Shown piece by piece: positions 7,963 to 16,313 of a stretch of DNA of 38,068 nucleotides. The notes beneath the pieces were generated by a model that was not told where the DNA came from, did no database searches, and saw only the letters and a program-made list of their open reading frames with translations. Within the stretch, counting starts at the first letter, position 1. Each line of letters opens with the position of its first letter. The stretch lies in assembly GCA_021776195.1 (NCBI GenBank), contig JAJFGK010000161.1, positions 1 to 38,068 on the forward strand, written 5' to 3'. The translations under genes and the position numbers were made by a program. This stretch comes from Kiloniellaceae bacterium (GTDB lineage Bacteria > Pseudomonadota > Alphaproteobacteria > Kiloniellales > Kiloniellaceae).

Positions 7963-8529
7963 TCAGCGCGGTGCCTGCTTGGCCCTTCTCAGCGCTGACC
8001 TGACGAGCGGGGCATAGCCCTGATTGGCAAGCGTGGCGCCGATCTGTTTGAAGTAGTCTTCGCTGCCCTTGATCCCGTGGGCCTCGACCAGGCGGTTGAC
8101 CAGGTTGAAGAGCCCAACCACGCTGATCACATCCTCGATCGCCTGGTCCGACCAGCCGGCACGGCGTAGCCTTTCGATGTCCGCCTTGCCGATTTCGTCC
8201 GGGGTCCGGGTCAGTTTCGCCGCAAAGCGCAGCGCCACCCGGAGTCTCCCGTCGAGCGCTTCGTGGTCGTTACCCCGCTCGATACTCTCGATCAGGGCCA
8301 GATCGATATCCATTGCGGCCAGGGTCCAGCTATGAGCCCCGACGCAAAAGCTGCAGCCGTTCAGCTTCGAGACATGAGCCGCGATCAGTTCCCGCTCGGC
8401 CGCGGTCAATTCCGACGCGCCCGCCATGACGCTTTCGATGAACTGGAGCAGGGGGGCGTAGCGGTCTGGATCGCGCAGGAAAACATCGGCAATGCCCTGG
8501 AAATCCTTGGTTTGGTTCAGATAACCCAT
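7963..8529 (-). CDS. AhpD-like peroxidase-related protein
   Basis: 188 residues with the AhpD/CMD signature C59-S-F-C62-x3-H66 inside LNGCSFCVGAH, and a second helix run RFAAKLTRTPDEIG. The C-terminal half (GWSDQAIEDVISVVGLFNLVNRLVEAHG) matches the uncharacterised peroxidase-related subfamily. It probably acts as a thiol-disulfide redox protein in the cytoplasm. An AAGGAGG SD lies 8 bases before the ATG. Its upstream region carries an operator closely matching one in front of the neighbouring TetR gene, so repression by that regulator is likely. Confidence 0.85.
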   Translation of the reverse strand: MGYLNQTKDFQGIADVFLRDPDRYAPLLQFIESVMAGASELTAAERELIAAHVSKLNGCSFCVGAHSWTLAAMDIDLALIESIERGNDHEALDGRLRVALRFAAKLTRTPDEIGKADIERLRRAGWSDQAIEDVISVVGLFNLVNRLVEAHGIKGSEDYFKQIGATLANQGYAPLVRSALRRAKQAPR

Positions 8530-8554
8530 GGTTTGTTCCTCCTTTTTCCGTTCA

Positions 8555-8578
8555 ATTTCATTGCATTCGATATGAAAT
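8555..8578 (-). promoter_or_regulatory. Predicted TetR operator upstream of the AhpD-like gene
   Basis: ATTTCAT (8555-8561) and ATGAAAT (8572-8578) are perfect 7-base inverted arms 10 bases apart, ending 26 bases before the ATG at 8529. Read on the minus strand, the 24-base site matches 19 of 24 positions of the site at 9182-9205 in front of the tetR-type gene. Two matching palindromes flanking a TetR-family gene are strong evidence for its operators. Confidence 0.7.
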
Positions 8579-8590
8579 GGGCCAAAAAAA

Positions 8591-9172
8591 TTAGCCCAGC
8601 AATGACAGCGACGTGCGGATGTGTCGCTTCACCAGGGAACGGTTCTGGCCACTGCGCACCAACAGCGCCACGCTATAGACGGTTGTCGCCAGGAACTCGC
8701 CCATGGCTTTGGTGTCGCGATCTGCCGCCAGCTCTCCGGATTTCTGTGCCGCGGTCAGCCGGGCGGTAAAGCTGTCGCGCAGAAGCGCCAGATGGTCCCT
8801 GACACGGGCTGCGACGGCTTCGTCCTGCGCGGCGAGTTCAACGGCCGTGTTGCACATCAGGCAGCCAACCGCACCGTCGTCTGTTTCCATCAGTCGGAGC
8901 AGGACCTGGAAAGTCTTCTCCATCGCCCCCAGGACCGGACCCTGTGACGTGATCGCGGCGATGATCTGGCTGGTGACGGTCCGACGGTACTTATCGAGGG
9001 CCGCCAGGAACAGGCCGTGCTTGCTGTCGAAAACGCTATAGAGGCCGTAGTAGTTGACGCCGGTACGATCCACCAGATCGCGGATCGAACTATCGAAGTA
9101 TCCCTTGGCCCAGAACTGGTGCATCGCCTGTTCCAAGGCGTCTTCGGGGTCGAACTCTTTGGGTCTGGCCAT
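8591..9172 (-). CDS. TetR-family transcriptional regulator
   Basis: 193 residues. The N-terminal TetR DNA-binding domain spans 1-55: MARPKEFD start, ALEQAMHQFWAKGYFDSSIRDLVDRTGVN, then YGLYSVFDSKHGLF. The C-terminal ligand domain is helical, with a cysteine pair in VGCLMCNTAVELA. That CxxCN is common in regulators of electrophile or reductase genes such as the NemR-like group, where a cysteine may sense oxidants (inference). It is 61 bases upstream of the AhpD-like gene on the same strand. A 24-base operator candidate 10 bases before its ATG suggests autorepression. Confidence 0.92.
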   Translation of the reverse strand: MARPKEFDPEDALEQAMHQFWAKGYFDSSIRDLVDRTGVNYYGLYSVFDSKHGLFLAALDKYRRTVTSQIIAAITSQGPVLGAMEKTFQVLLRLMETDDGAVGCLMCNTAVELAAQDEAVAARVRDHLALLRDSFTARLTAAQKSGELAADRDTKAMGEFLATTVYSVALLVRSGQNRSLVKRHIRTSLSLLG

Positions 9173-9181
9173 TGGCGAGGA

Positions 9182-9205
9182 ATTCCATATCGGATGTTAT
9201 GAAAA
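9182..9205. promoter_or_regulatory. Predicted TetR auto-operator
   Basis: A 24-base site with imperfect inverted arms TTCCAT/ATGAAA, sitting 10-33 bases before the TetR ATG. It shares 19 of 24 bases with 8555-8578 (opposite orientation), with the common core CATATCGnATG. An overlapping perfect pair TTCCATAT (9183-9190) and ATATGGAA (9207-9214) extends the dyad. The surrounding AT-rich stretch also suits a promoter. Confidence 0.65.
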
Positions 9206-9256
9206 AATATGGAACACCGAAATTCGATGTCAAGGTGGCGGCGGCACTTTTTGCCG

Positions 9257-10531
9257 TCAGGCCTTTGCCCGCAGCTCGGCCAGGGCCCGCGCCGCCGCAT
9301 CGACGCGGATCTCGCCGGCCTCGACGAGCCGCGCCGCGACCTGGTCGATCTCGGCGCCTTCGGCCCCGGCCATGATGGCGATGTTCTGGGCGTGGAGCGC
9401 CATGTGGCCGCGCTGGATGCCGCTGGTGGCGAGCGCGTTCAGGGCCGCGAAATTCTGCGCCAGCCCGGTCGCCACAGTGATGCGGGACAGAACTTCGGCG
9501 CCCTCGCAGCCAAGGATGGCCAGGGCGATCTGTGCCGTCGGATGGGTCTTGGTGGCGCCGCCGATCAGCCCCATGGCGAGCGGCAACTCCAGGCTGCCCA
9601 CCAGGTCGCCGTCGCCATTGGCCTCCCAGCGGGACAGCGGGCCATACTGGCCGCCCCGCGCGGCAAAGGCATGGGCGCCGGCCTCCAGCGCCCGGGTGTC
9701 GTTGCCGGTCGCCAGGGCGACGGCACTGATCCCGTTCATGATGCCCTTGTTGTGGGTCGCCGCGCGGTAGGGGTCGGCCTCGGCAAAGTGGCCGGCGGCG
9801 ATGATGTCGTCGCGCACCTGGGCCCCGCCGATCGCCTCCAAAGGCCAGACCGCCCGGGCCCGGGCCAAGCGTCGGTCGGCCAGGTTCGAGAGGATCCGCA
9901 GCAGGGACCGCCCGCCGGTCCAGGCCGCGAGCCGCGGGGCCAGGGCTTCGGCCATGGAGTTGACCGCGTTGGCGCCCATGGCGTCGCGGGTGTCGACGAT
10001 CAGATGGGTGATCACCATCGGGCCGCCGCGGGTCTCGAGCAGCCGCACCTCGAGGCCGCGAAAACCGCCGCCAGCTTGCAGCAGGACCGGGTCGATGGCG
10101 TCGCAAAGCGCCCTGACCTCTTCGGCTTTCCCCAGAATCAGGTGACGGGCAAAGGATGCGTCCGGCAGGTCGAGCAGTTGGATCTGGGCGACCATTTCGC
10201 TGCCGGAAAGGGCGGTGGCGAAACCGCCGCTCTCGCGGCAGAGCTTGGCGGCATGGCAGACCGCCGCGACCACCGACGATTCTTCCGTCGCCATGGGAAC
10301 CAGGACGTCGCGGCCATCGACTAGCATGTTGGTCGCCAGGCCGAGCGGCACCGTCATGGTGCCGATGACGTTCTCGATCAGCCGGTCCGCGAGAGCCTTG
10401 GAGAGGTTGCCGAAGTTGCCGAGATGATCCCGCTGGGCCTGATCGAGTCCGCAGAGCGCCGCGACACGGTCCAGCCGCTGATCGATCGTGTCTCGGTGAA
10501 AGCCCGGCAGCCGGGAGGTTTCGATAGGCAT
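9257..10531 (-). CDS. mvaA: Hydroxymethylglutaryl-CoA reductase, class II (degradative type)
   Basis: 424 residues, the length of class II HMG-CoA reductases. It contains the substrate motif ENVIGT (53-58), the glutamate pair at 83-84 (ATEESSVVAA), VDTRDAMGAN (179-188), catalytic K262 (HNKG), D278 (ATGND) and H380. This matches the Glu/Lys/Asp/His catalytic set of the Pseudomonas mevalonii enzyme with nearly the same numbering. Class II enzymes usually use NAD and oxidise mevalonate to HMG-CoA, although some are biosynthetic. An AGGAGAT SD precedes the ATG. It is divergent from a TRAP transporter operon across 278 bases, which suggests a substrate-uptake link. Confidence 0.93.
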   Translation of the reverse strand: MPIETSRLPGFHRDTIDQRLDRVAALCGLDQAQRDHLGNFGNLSKALADRLIENVIGTMTVPLGLATNMLVDGRDVLVPMATEESSVVAAVCHAAKLCRESGGFATALSGSEMVAQIQLLDLPDASFARHLILGKAEEVRALCDAIDPVLLQAGGGFRGLEVRLLETRGGPMVITHLIVDTRDAMGANAVNSMAEALAPRLAAWTGGRSLLRILSNLADRRLARARAVWPLEAIGGAQVRDDIIAAGHFAEADPYRAATHNKGIMNGISAVALATGNDTRALEAGAHAFAARGGQYGPLSRWEANGDGDLVGSLELPLAMGLIGGATKTHPTAQIALAILGCEGAEVLSRITVATGLAQNFAALNALATSGIQRGHMALHAQNIAIMAGAEGAEIDQVAARLVEAGEIRVDAAARALAELRAKA

Positions 10532-10809
10532 GGCGTTATCTCCTGACGCAGATCGCCCGACGCAAGGGCGGCGAGCCTAACGCGGGTCCGCGGGGTTCGG
10601 CAAAAGGTATCCCCGCGCAAAAACTCTACGTCTAATTGCCATTTCGACGGCGCCTGACGGCCTTGCGACTTGACTTTCTCCAGCTTTGCCCGTCCCCTAG
10701 CGCCTGTCCTTCGATGGCGCTTGCCAACCGATGGCGGGCGAGACGATCCGCGGGACGACGTTTGGGAAACGAAGATGCAAAGCCGCAAGAGCGGTAGGGA
10801 GGTACAAGA

Positions 10810-11865
10810 ATGAAGTACGGATTCCTCAAGACCTTGGCGATCGGCGCTGTTGCCATCGCCACGACCCTGGCGATCTCTACCGGCGATGCCGAAGCGAAGA
10901 AGGTGCGCTGGAAGATGCACACGGCCTTCGGCGAGAATGTCGCCGTGATCGGCCCCGTGGGCTATCGCATCGCCGATTGGGTGCGTGCCATGTCGGACGG
11001 CGACTTCGACATCAAGGTGTTCGAGCCCGGCGCGCTGGCCGGCGGCTACGCCTATTACGATCCGGTCAGCCAAGGCGCTTTCGAGGCGGCCTACGGCACG
11101 CCCGGCGCCAACCAGGGCAAGAACTCGGCCTACGCCTTCCTTTCGACCTGGCCCTTCGGCCCGGGCGCCTTGGAGTTCAATGCCTGGATGCGCTATGGCG
11201 GCGGCATCGAGCTGGCCCGCGAGCTCTACGGCAAAGACAACATCATGTACTTCTATTGCGGCATGATCCCGCCCGAGACCTCGGGCTGGTTTCGCGAGCC
11301 GATCGAGAGCCTCGATCAACTGAGGGGTCTCAAGATGCGCTTCTTCGGCATGGGCGCCAAGGTCATGCAGAAGTTCGGCGTGGCCACCCAGCAGCTGGCC
11401 GGCGGCGATATCTACCCGGCGCTGGAACTCGGCACCATCGACGCCACCGAGTTCTCCATGCCGGCGATCGATCGCTCCTACGGCTTCTATCAGATCGCCA
11501 AGTACAACTACTTCCCGGGCTGGCACCAGCAGTCGACCACCAACGAGATCCTGGTCAACATGGACAAGTGGAACGAACTGTCGGACCCGCACAAGGCGAT
11601 GTTCGAGGTAGCCTGCACGGCCAATATCGGCATCGAGCTGGCCGAAGGCGAGGCCCTGCAGCCGGCCGCCATGGCCGCCAACGAGGCCGACGGCGTGAAA
11701 AACATGTCCTGGCCCGACGAGGTCATCGACCAGCTTCGCGAAAAGTGGGAAGAGGTTCTGGCCGAGGAAATCGCGGCCAACCCCGATGTCGCGCGCCTCT
11801 GGGACAGCTTCTCCACCTTCCACGACCAGTACGTGATCTGGGGCGAGAAAGGCTATTTGAAATAG
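10810..11865 (+). CDS. dctP: TRAP transporter periplasmic solute-binding protein (DctP/TakP-like)
   Basis: 351 residues with a signal peptide (hydrophobic 8-24, cleavage near DAEA-KK). The mature part follows the DctP fold, and several segments recall the TakP alpha-keto-acid binding subgroup: LRGLKMRFFGMGAKVM with the carboxylate-binding arginine, GGDIYPALELGTIDATE, and YFPGWHQQST. The usual tryptophan after DATE is replaced (DATEFSMP), so the ligand may differ from simple keto acids. GGGAGGT lies before the ATG. It heads a P-Q-M operon, with a stable hairpin after the gene that may keep dctP mRNA more abundant. Divergence from HMG-CoA reductase suggests mevalonate or a related acid as ligand (inference). 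Confidence 0.92.
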   Translation: MKYGFLKTLAIGAVAIATTLAISTGDAEAKKVRWKMHTAFGENVAVIGPVGYRIADWVRAMSDGDFDIKVFEPGALAGGYAYYDPVSQGAFEAAYGTPGANQGKNSAYAFLSTWPFGPGALEFNAWMRYGGGIELARELYGKDNIMYFYCGMIPPETSGWFREPIESLDQLRGLKMRFFGMGAKVMQKFGVATQQLAGGDIYPALELGTIDATEFSMPAIDRSYGFYQIAKYNYFPGWHQQSTTNEILVNMDKWNELSDPHKAMFEVACTANIGIELAEGEALQPAAMAANEADGVKNMSWPDEVIDQLREKWEEVLAEEIAANPDVARLWDSFSTFHDQYVIWGEKGYLK

Positions 11866-11909
11866 TCTCTGGCCGCTGACGGGGGGTTCAATCCGTTGGC
11901 AAATTCGGG

Positions 11910-11936
11910 ACGACCGGCGCACGTCGCGCCGGTCGT
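11910..11936 (+). terminator. Intercistronic hairpin between dctP and dctQ
   Basis: ACGACCGGCGC (11910-11920) and GCGCCGGTCGT (11926-11936) form a perfect 11-bp GC-rich stem with loop ACGTC, 45 bases after the dctP stop. Only a short pyrimidine run (ACCTTTCTT) follows, so it may terminate partly or protect the 3' end of dctP mRNA. This arrangement is common where binding protein must exceed permease. Confidence 0.55.
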
Positions 11937-12017
11937 ACCTTTCTTCGCCGTGGAGGTGTCGGCTGTGAAGGCCGAGGCTGGGCAAACAGCGTAAATCATA
12001 ACGATAGGCTAACGGTA

Positions 12018-12695
12018 ATGGGCGCACTCCTGAAGCTTGCCGATGGGCTGGATTTCATATCGCGCGGCGTCGGGAAGAAGATCAGTTGGATCATTTTAGC
12101 CCTGATCTTCATGATCATGTTCGACGTGATCACCCGCAAGATCGGATTCATCAAGGACTGGTCGGCGGACCTCACCATCGAGTACGGCTATTCGGTATCC
12201 TTCATCCTGCAGGATCTCCAGTGGCACGTTCACGGGATCCTGCTCTTGATGACCTTCGGGTTCGGCTACCTTTTCAACGCTCATGTCCGGGTCGATATCT
12301 TTCGCGAGGCCGTTTCGCGCCGCAAGCAGGTCTGGATCGAGACGATCGGCCTGATCGTCTGTGCGCTGCCCTTCCTCATCGTGATGATCTACTACTCCTG
12401 GGCCATGACCTATGCCTCCTACACCCAGGGCGAAGGGTCCGAATCCCAGGTCGGCATCGGCATGCGCTTCATCATCAAGTCGTTCCTGATCACCGGCTTC
12501 AGTGTTGCGCTCATGGCCGTGATGGCGACGCTCCTGCGTTGCTTTGGCTATCTGTGGGGCGATGAAGTGCTGCGGAGGGAGGCCGAGAGTAAGCTCCAGT
12601 TTTTCACCGACGATAACCCCTTGCCGAAACTAATCCTGCCGCTGGACCTGGACGAAGCCTCTGGCTCGAATGAAGGAAAAGCCGACCATGGCTGA
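12018..12695 (+). CDS. dctQ: TRAP transporter small permease (DctQ)
   Basis: 225 residues with four transmembrane helices at about 19-40, 57-82, 97-128 and 148-178. The DctQ-typical run is present: the VISFILQDLQW-like segment (SVSFILQDLQWHVHG), then an FGFGYLFNAHVRVDIF loop. The C-terminal tail of about 45 residues is cytoplasmic and charged. It forms the membrane part of the carrier with DctM. The dctM ATG lies inside its last codons (8-base overlap), so the two are translationally coupled. The start ATG at 12018 has no strong SD. Confidence 0.9.
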   Translation: MGALLKLADGLDFISRGVGKKISWIILALIFMIMFDVITRKIGFIKDWSADLTIEYGYSVSFILQDLQWHVHGILLLMTFGFGYLFNAHVRVDIFREAVSRRKQVWIETIGLIVCALPFLIVMIYYSWAMTYASYTQGEGSESQVGIGMRFIIKSFLITGFSVALMAVMATLLRCFGYLWGDEVLRREAESKLQFFTDDNPLPKLILPLDLDEASGSNEGKADHG

Positions 12696-14304
12696 GTTTT
12701 GGGAATGGTTGGTGGACGACCACCTCTATGAGTACATCGGCGCCTACATGTTCCTGGCGCTGGCGCTGACCCTCTTCACCGGGCTTCCGGTGGCCATCGC
12801 GCTGGGCGGGGTCTCCCTCGTTTTCGGGGCCTTCGCCATCTGGCTCGATATCTTCGATGTCTCGGTCTTCTTTGCGGTGGTGAACCGCATCTGGGGCGGC
12901 GACGGTGCCTCTGGCGCCGTGCAGAACCCGATTCTCGTGGCGATTCCCTGTTTCGTCTTCATGGGCACGATGCTCGAGAAGTCGCAGGTCGCCGCTCACC
13001 TGCTCCATATCCTGCAGATCATGCTGCGCCGGGTGCCCGGTGGACTGGCGCTCTCGGTGACCGTGATGGGCACGATCATGGCGGCCACCACCGGCATCAT
13101 CGGCGCGTCGGTCGTGATGATGACACTCTTGGCGCTACCGACCATGTTGAAGCGCGGTTACCAGCCGTCACTCGCCTGTGGCACGATCGCGGCCTCGGCC
13201 ACCCTGGGAATTCTGATCCCGCCCTCGATCATGTTGGTCCTGATGGCGAACCTTCTGGCCGTTTCGGTCGGCAACCTGTTCATCGGTGCCGTCCTGCCGG
13301 GGCTGGTGCTTTCGGGGCTCTACTTCATGTACATCATGACCCGGGCCACGATTAACCCGAGCGTCGCGCCGCCGATGCATGAAGACGAGATCGACCTGCA
13401 GCCGACGAACATGATGAACCTCTATCTGTTCCTCGGCATCACGGCGCTGCTCGTCGCATGGAATGTGGTGGCCAGGAAAACCGGAGCTATGCCGGACGTG
13501 AACTGGAATCTCACGACGTTCCTGGCGATCTTCTTCCTGGCCATGTTCTTTGGCAAACGCGAGGGCGACACTCTGTTGGGCGGCATTCTGAAAGGCTTCG
13601 TGCCGCCGATCTTCCTGATCATCCTGGTGTTGGGTTCGATCTTTGCCGGTTGGGCGACCCCGACCGAGGCAGCCGGCGTCGGTGCCTTCGGCAGCATTCT
13701 CTTGGCCTGGGTGAACGGCACCCTGACCAAAAAGGTCATGGGCGAGGTCTGCCACCGCACCGGCCTGACCACGGCGATGATCTTCTTTATCTTCGTCGGA
13801 GCGACCGCTTTTTCGACGATCTTCCGCAACGTTTACGGCGAGGACCTGATCATCGGTCTGGTCGAGTGGCTGGACCTGGGCCCCTGGCCGCTGCTCTTCA
13901 TCCTCATGTTCGCGGTGTTCCTGCTCGGCTTCTTCTTCGACTTTCTCGAGATCACCCTGATTATCCTGCCGGTTTTCGCCCCGGTGATCCGCACGTTGGC
14001 CCCGATCTTCGCGCCGCACCTGGGCCTGGAGGTGCCCAGCAACCTGGCGGAGACCCAGTACGTCGAATCCCAGGTGATCTACTGGTTCGCCATCCTCGTC
14101 GCGGTCAATCTGCAAACCTCCTTCCTGACGCCACCCTTCGGATTCGCGCTCTTTTACCTGAAGGGCGTGGCCCCGACCTCGGTGAAGATGCAGGACATCT
14201 ACCGCGGCATCATCCCCTTCGTGCTCCTGCAGCTGGTCGGTCTGGCGATTGTGATCAATTGGCCCTCCCTGGCCCTCTACCTGCCCAACAAGATGCTGGA
14301 ATGA
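12688..14304 (+). CDS. dctM: TRAP transporter large permease (DctM)
   Basis: 538 residues from the ATG at 12688 with AAGGA 10 bases before it; an ATG at 12670 would add six residues. It has about twelve or more transmembrane segments and typical DctM stretches: FMGTMLEKSQVAAHLL, MGTIMAATTGIIGASVVMM near 130-150, SATLGILIPPSI, GWATPTEAAGVGAFG near 320, and FFFDFLEITLIILPVFAPV. It catalyses Na+-driven uptake of the ligand delivered by the binding protein. It is longer than DctM of dicarboxylate systems (about 425), which fits the TakP-like class with an extended permease. It ends 27 bases before the converging dipeptidase gene. Confidence 0.92.
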   Translation: MAEFWEWLVDDHLYEYIGAYMFLALALTLFTGLPVAIALGGVSLVFGAFAIWLDIFDVSVFFAVVNRIWGGDGASGAVQNPILVAIPCFVFMGTMLEKSQVAAHLLHILQIMLRRVPGGLALSVTVMGTIMAATTGIIGASVVMMTLLALPTMLKRGYQPSLACGTIAASATLGILIPPSIMLVLMANLLAVSVGNLFIGAVLPGLVLSGLYFMYIMTRATINPSVAPPMHEDEIDLQPTNMMNLYLFLGITALLVAWNVVARKTGAMPDVNWNLTTFLAIFFLAMFFGKREGDTLLGGILKGFVPPIFLIILVLGSIFAGWATPTEAAGVGAFGSILLAWVNGTLTKKVMGEVCHRTGLTTAMIFFIFVGATAFSTIFRNVYGEDLIIGLVEWLDLGPWPLLFILMFAVFLLGFFFDFLEITLIILPVFAPVIRTLAPIFAPHLGLEVPSNLAETQYVESQVIYWFAILVAVNLQTSFLTPPFGFALFYLKGVAPTSVKMQDIYRGIIPFVLLQLVGLAIVINWPSLALYLPNKMLE

Positions 14305-14311
14305 GACCCGC

Positions 14312-14331
14312 GCCGCGCGTCGCCGCGCGGC
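14312..14331. terminator. Bidirectional terminator hairpin between convergent genes
   Basis: GCCGCGCG (14312-14319) and CGCGCGGC (14324-14331) make a perfect 8-bp GC stem with loop TCGC. It fills the 27-base gap between the dctM stop and the dipeptidase stop. There is no clear T-run; position and strength support the call. Confidence 0.5.
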
Positions 14332-15342
14332 CTATTTCCAGACCGCCTGCGCCACGCGCCGGAAATTGCCGCCGAGGATGCCGGCGATCTCCTCGCCGTC
14401 GAAACCCACGGCGGCCAATTCCTCGGCGACCTCGGGCAGGCGGCGCACATCGAGAAAGGTGATCGGGCGGTCGTAACCGGCGTCCAGGGGCCAGAAGTGC
14501 CGGTCGCGGGCCACCGCCTCGGCCATGGAGCCGCCGCCCGGGGTCGCGCCGTCCTCTCCCTCGTCGTCGGGGGCATAGTCGAGGCTGATGCCGACATGGG
14601 CAGCCGCTGTCAGCTCCGCGACATAGGCGGCGTGGCGGGCGACCGCGCCGGGGCTCGCCTCTTCCTCGCCGAGGAACAGGTTGATGCCGTTGATGCCGAT
14701 CACGCCGCCGGTGGCCGCGCAGGCCTTGATCTGGTCGTCGGTGATGTTGCGCCCGTGATCGACCAGAGCCCTCGGGTTGGAGTGCGAGAAGACCACCGGC
14801 GCGCTGGAGCGCTCCATCGCCGCCATGGTGGTCTCGAAGCCGCTGTGGGAGCAATCCACCACCATGCCGACCCGGTTCATCTCGTCGATTGCCGCACGGC
14901 CGAAATCGGTCAGGCCGCTGTCCTCGTCGTGACATCCCGAACCGGCCGGATTGTTGCGGTTGTAGGCAAAGAGCATGTGCCGCACGCCGAGCTCGTAGTA
15001 GAGCTGAACCAGATCCAGGCGGCCGTCCAGGGCGTTCATCCCCTCGATGTCGAAGGTCACGGCGATCTTGCCGTCGCGCCGGGCCTGGTCGACCTCGGCC
15101 ACCGTGGAGACCAGACGGCAGTAGGGTGCTTCTTCCGGCAAGCGCCGGCGCAGGGCGGCGATGTTCTCGATCGCCCGGGTCCAGGGCCGCGGGTCGAAAT
15201 AGACGTTGATCGACAGATAGCCGACCCCGGCCTCCAGCCAAGGGCGCAACAGCGGGTCGAGCGGCGCGTCGGGCAGCAGCTCGAAGCCGCCATGATCATC
15301 CCACACCAGGCTGTCGCGGTAGAGCGCGCGCGGGTCAGTCAT
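14332..15342 (-). CDS. Membrane dipeptidase-like protein (peptidase M19)
   Basis: 336 residues from the ATG at 15342. It is an M19 amidohydrolase-fold protein with metal-site residues H17, E100 (DIEGMN), H166 (DCSHSGFET) and H187 (FSHSNPRAL), plus a late aspartate in GISLDYAPDDEGEDG. The first metal motif is normally H-x-D; here it reads H17-G-G19, so the aspartate is missing. The protein may still hydrolyse dipeptides or a related amide, but with an altered metal centre. The start overlaps the end of the DUF1194 gene by eight bases (coupled). An in-frame upstream start at 15396 would lie inside that gene. Confidence 0.85.
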   Translation of the reverse strand: MTDPRALYRDSLVWDDHGGFELLPDAPLDPLLRPWLEAGVGYLSINVYFDPRPWTRAIENIAALRRRLPEEAPYCRLVSTVAEVDQARRDGKIAVTFDIEGMNALDGRLDLVQLYYELGVRHMLFAYNRNNPAGSGCHDEDSGLTDFGRAAIDEMNRVGMVVDCSHSGFETTMAAMERSSAPVVFSHSNPRALVDHGRNITDDQIKACAATGGVIGINGINLFLGEEEASPGAVARHAAYVAELTAAAHVGISLDYAPDDEGEDGATPGGGSMAEAVARDRHFWPLDAGYDRPITFLDVRRLPEVAEELAAVGFDGEEIAGILGGNFRRVAQAVWK

Positions 15343-16165
15343 GGGTTTTACCCTTTTCTTTTGGCGTGATTTCCGCCGGGGGCGTCGGCTGGGCAATCTG
15401 AGCCTTCTGGATTCGGTCGGGCGGCGTCGGCTTCGTTTGGCTCACTTCGGGCGCGATTTCGCGCCGCAGCTTGCGCAGGAAGGCGTTGGCGAAGTCGCCG
15501 TAGTCATTGGCGGTTTCGACGAAGGCGCCAGGCCCCTGGATCACATGATTGCGATAGTAGGCATCGATGTCGAACGAGTCACCGCGGGTGTAGGTGAGGA
15601 TCGGCAGGCCGTTGATCACGATCCCCAGGTCCGCCGCCGCCTGGCGCGGTCCGGCAGGGAGCTCGCCGGTGTTGTTGTTGCCGTCGCCCGAGACGTCGAT
15701 CTTCAGATAGCGGCCCTCATAAGCGTTTTCGACGATCAGGCGCACGCCGAAATCGATGGCCCGGCCGACCGCGGTGAAGCGGCGGTCAGGGTCGCGTTTC
15801 GCCGCCTCGACTTCGGCGGCAAAAGCCATCACGCTGGCCGGGTCGGTCAGCAGATGCCAGGGGATCATGTGTTGCTCGTTGACCTCCGAGCTCCACTGAA
15901 AAAGCGTGACCGCCACCCCGTCCTGCTGACCGATCAGGGCGACGATCTCGGGTCTGCGAAAGGCCCCGGCGATCCCCTTCATCAAGAGATCGTACTCGAA
16001 ACCGTCGACGCTGGCCGAGGTGTCCACGGCAATCACCAGCTCCATGGAAACCGGAACTTTGGCCTCGACCGGTTCAGCCAGCAGCAACAGACCGCCCGCC
16101 CAGGCCGTCACGGCCGCCCTGGCAACACACCGCAGAGGTGACCTGTATCTGAATCTACTTACCAC
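15335..16165 (-). CDS. DUF1194 von Willebrand A-like exported protein
   Basis: 276 residues from a GTG start. The signal peptide covers about 1-35 (hydrophobic AGGLLLLAEPVEA). The VWA domain begins with a MIDAS motif D-T-S-A-S (VIAVDTSASVDGFEYD), followed by KIDVSGDGNNNTG near 155-165 and GLPILTYTRGD. A proline/lysine-rich tail of about 40 residues ends the protein. DUF1194 proteins are periplasmic and metal-binding by MIDAS, with no firm function. The last eight bases overlap the start of the M19 gene, which implies co-expression. The intergenic region 16166-16313 is shared with the divergent small-gene cluster. Confidence 0.85.
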   Translation of the reverse strand: MVSRFRYRSPLRCVARAAVTAWAGGLLLLAEPVEAKVPVSMELVIAVDTSASVDGFEYDLLMKGIAGAFRRPEIVALIGQQDGVAVTLFQWSSEVNEQHMIPWHLLTDPASVMAFAAEVEAAKRDPDRRFTAVGRAIDFGVRLIVENAYEGRYLKIDVSGDGNNNTGELPAGPRQAAADLGIVINGLPILTYTRGDSFDIDAYYRNHVIQGPGAFVETANDYGDFANAFLRKLRREIAPEVSQTKPTPPDRIQKAQIAQPTPPAEITPKEKGKTHD

Positions 16166-16313
16166 TGCCCGCCTGCAAAGCCGATGGGTGCGATCGTCCG
16201 TTGCCGGTTATGGTCGCACGGCTCATCCCCCAGGCCAACCGCTGTCGGGACGGCGGTCCCCGGCCTGTGCTAGTCTGCCGGGCAGGCCTGGACCTGGAGC
16301 GACAGATTAAGCC

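Noticed and set aside
3602..11902. Shared string TCAATCCGTTGGC near 3602 and 11888
   Set aside because: A single 13-base match in 38 kb is expected by chance, and flanking bases do not agree.
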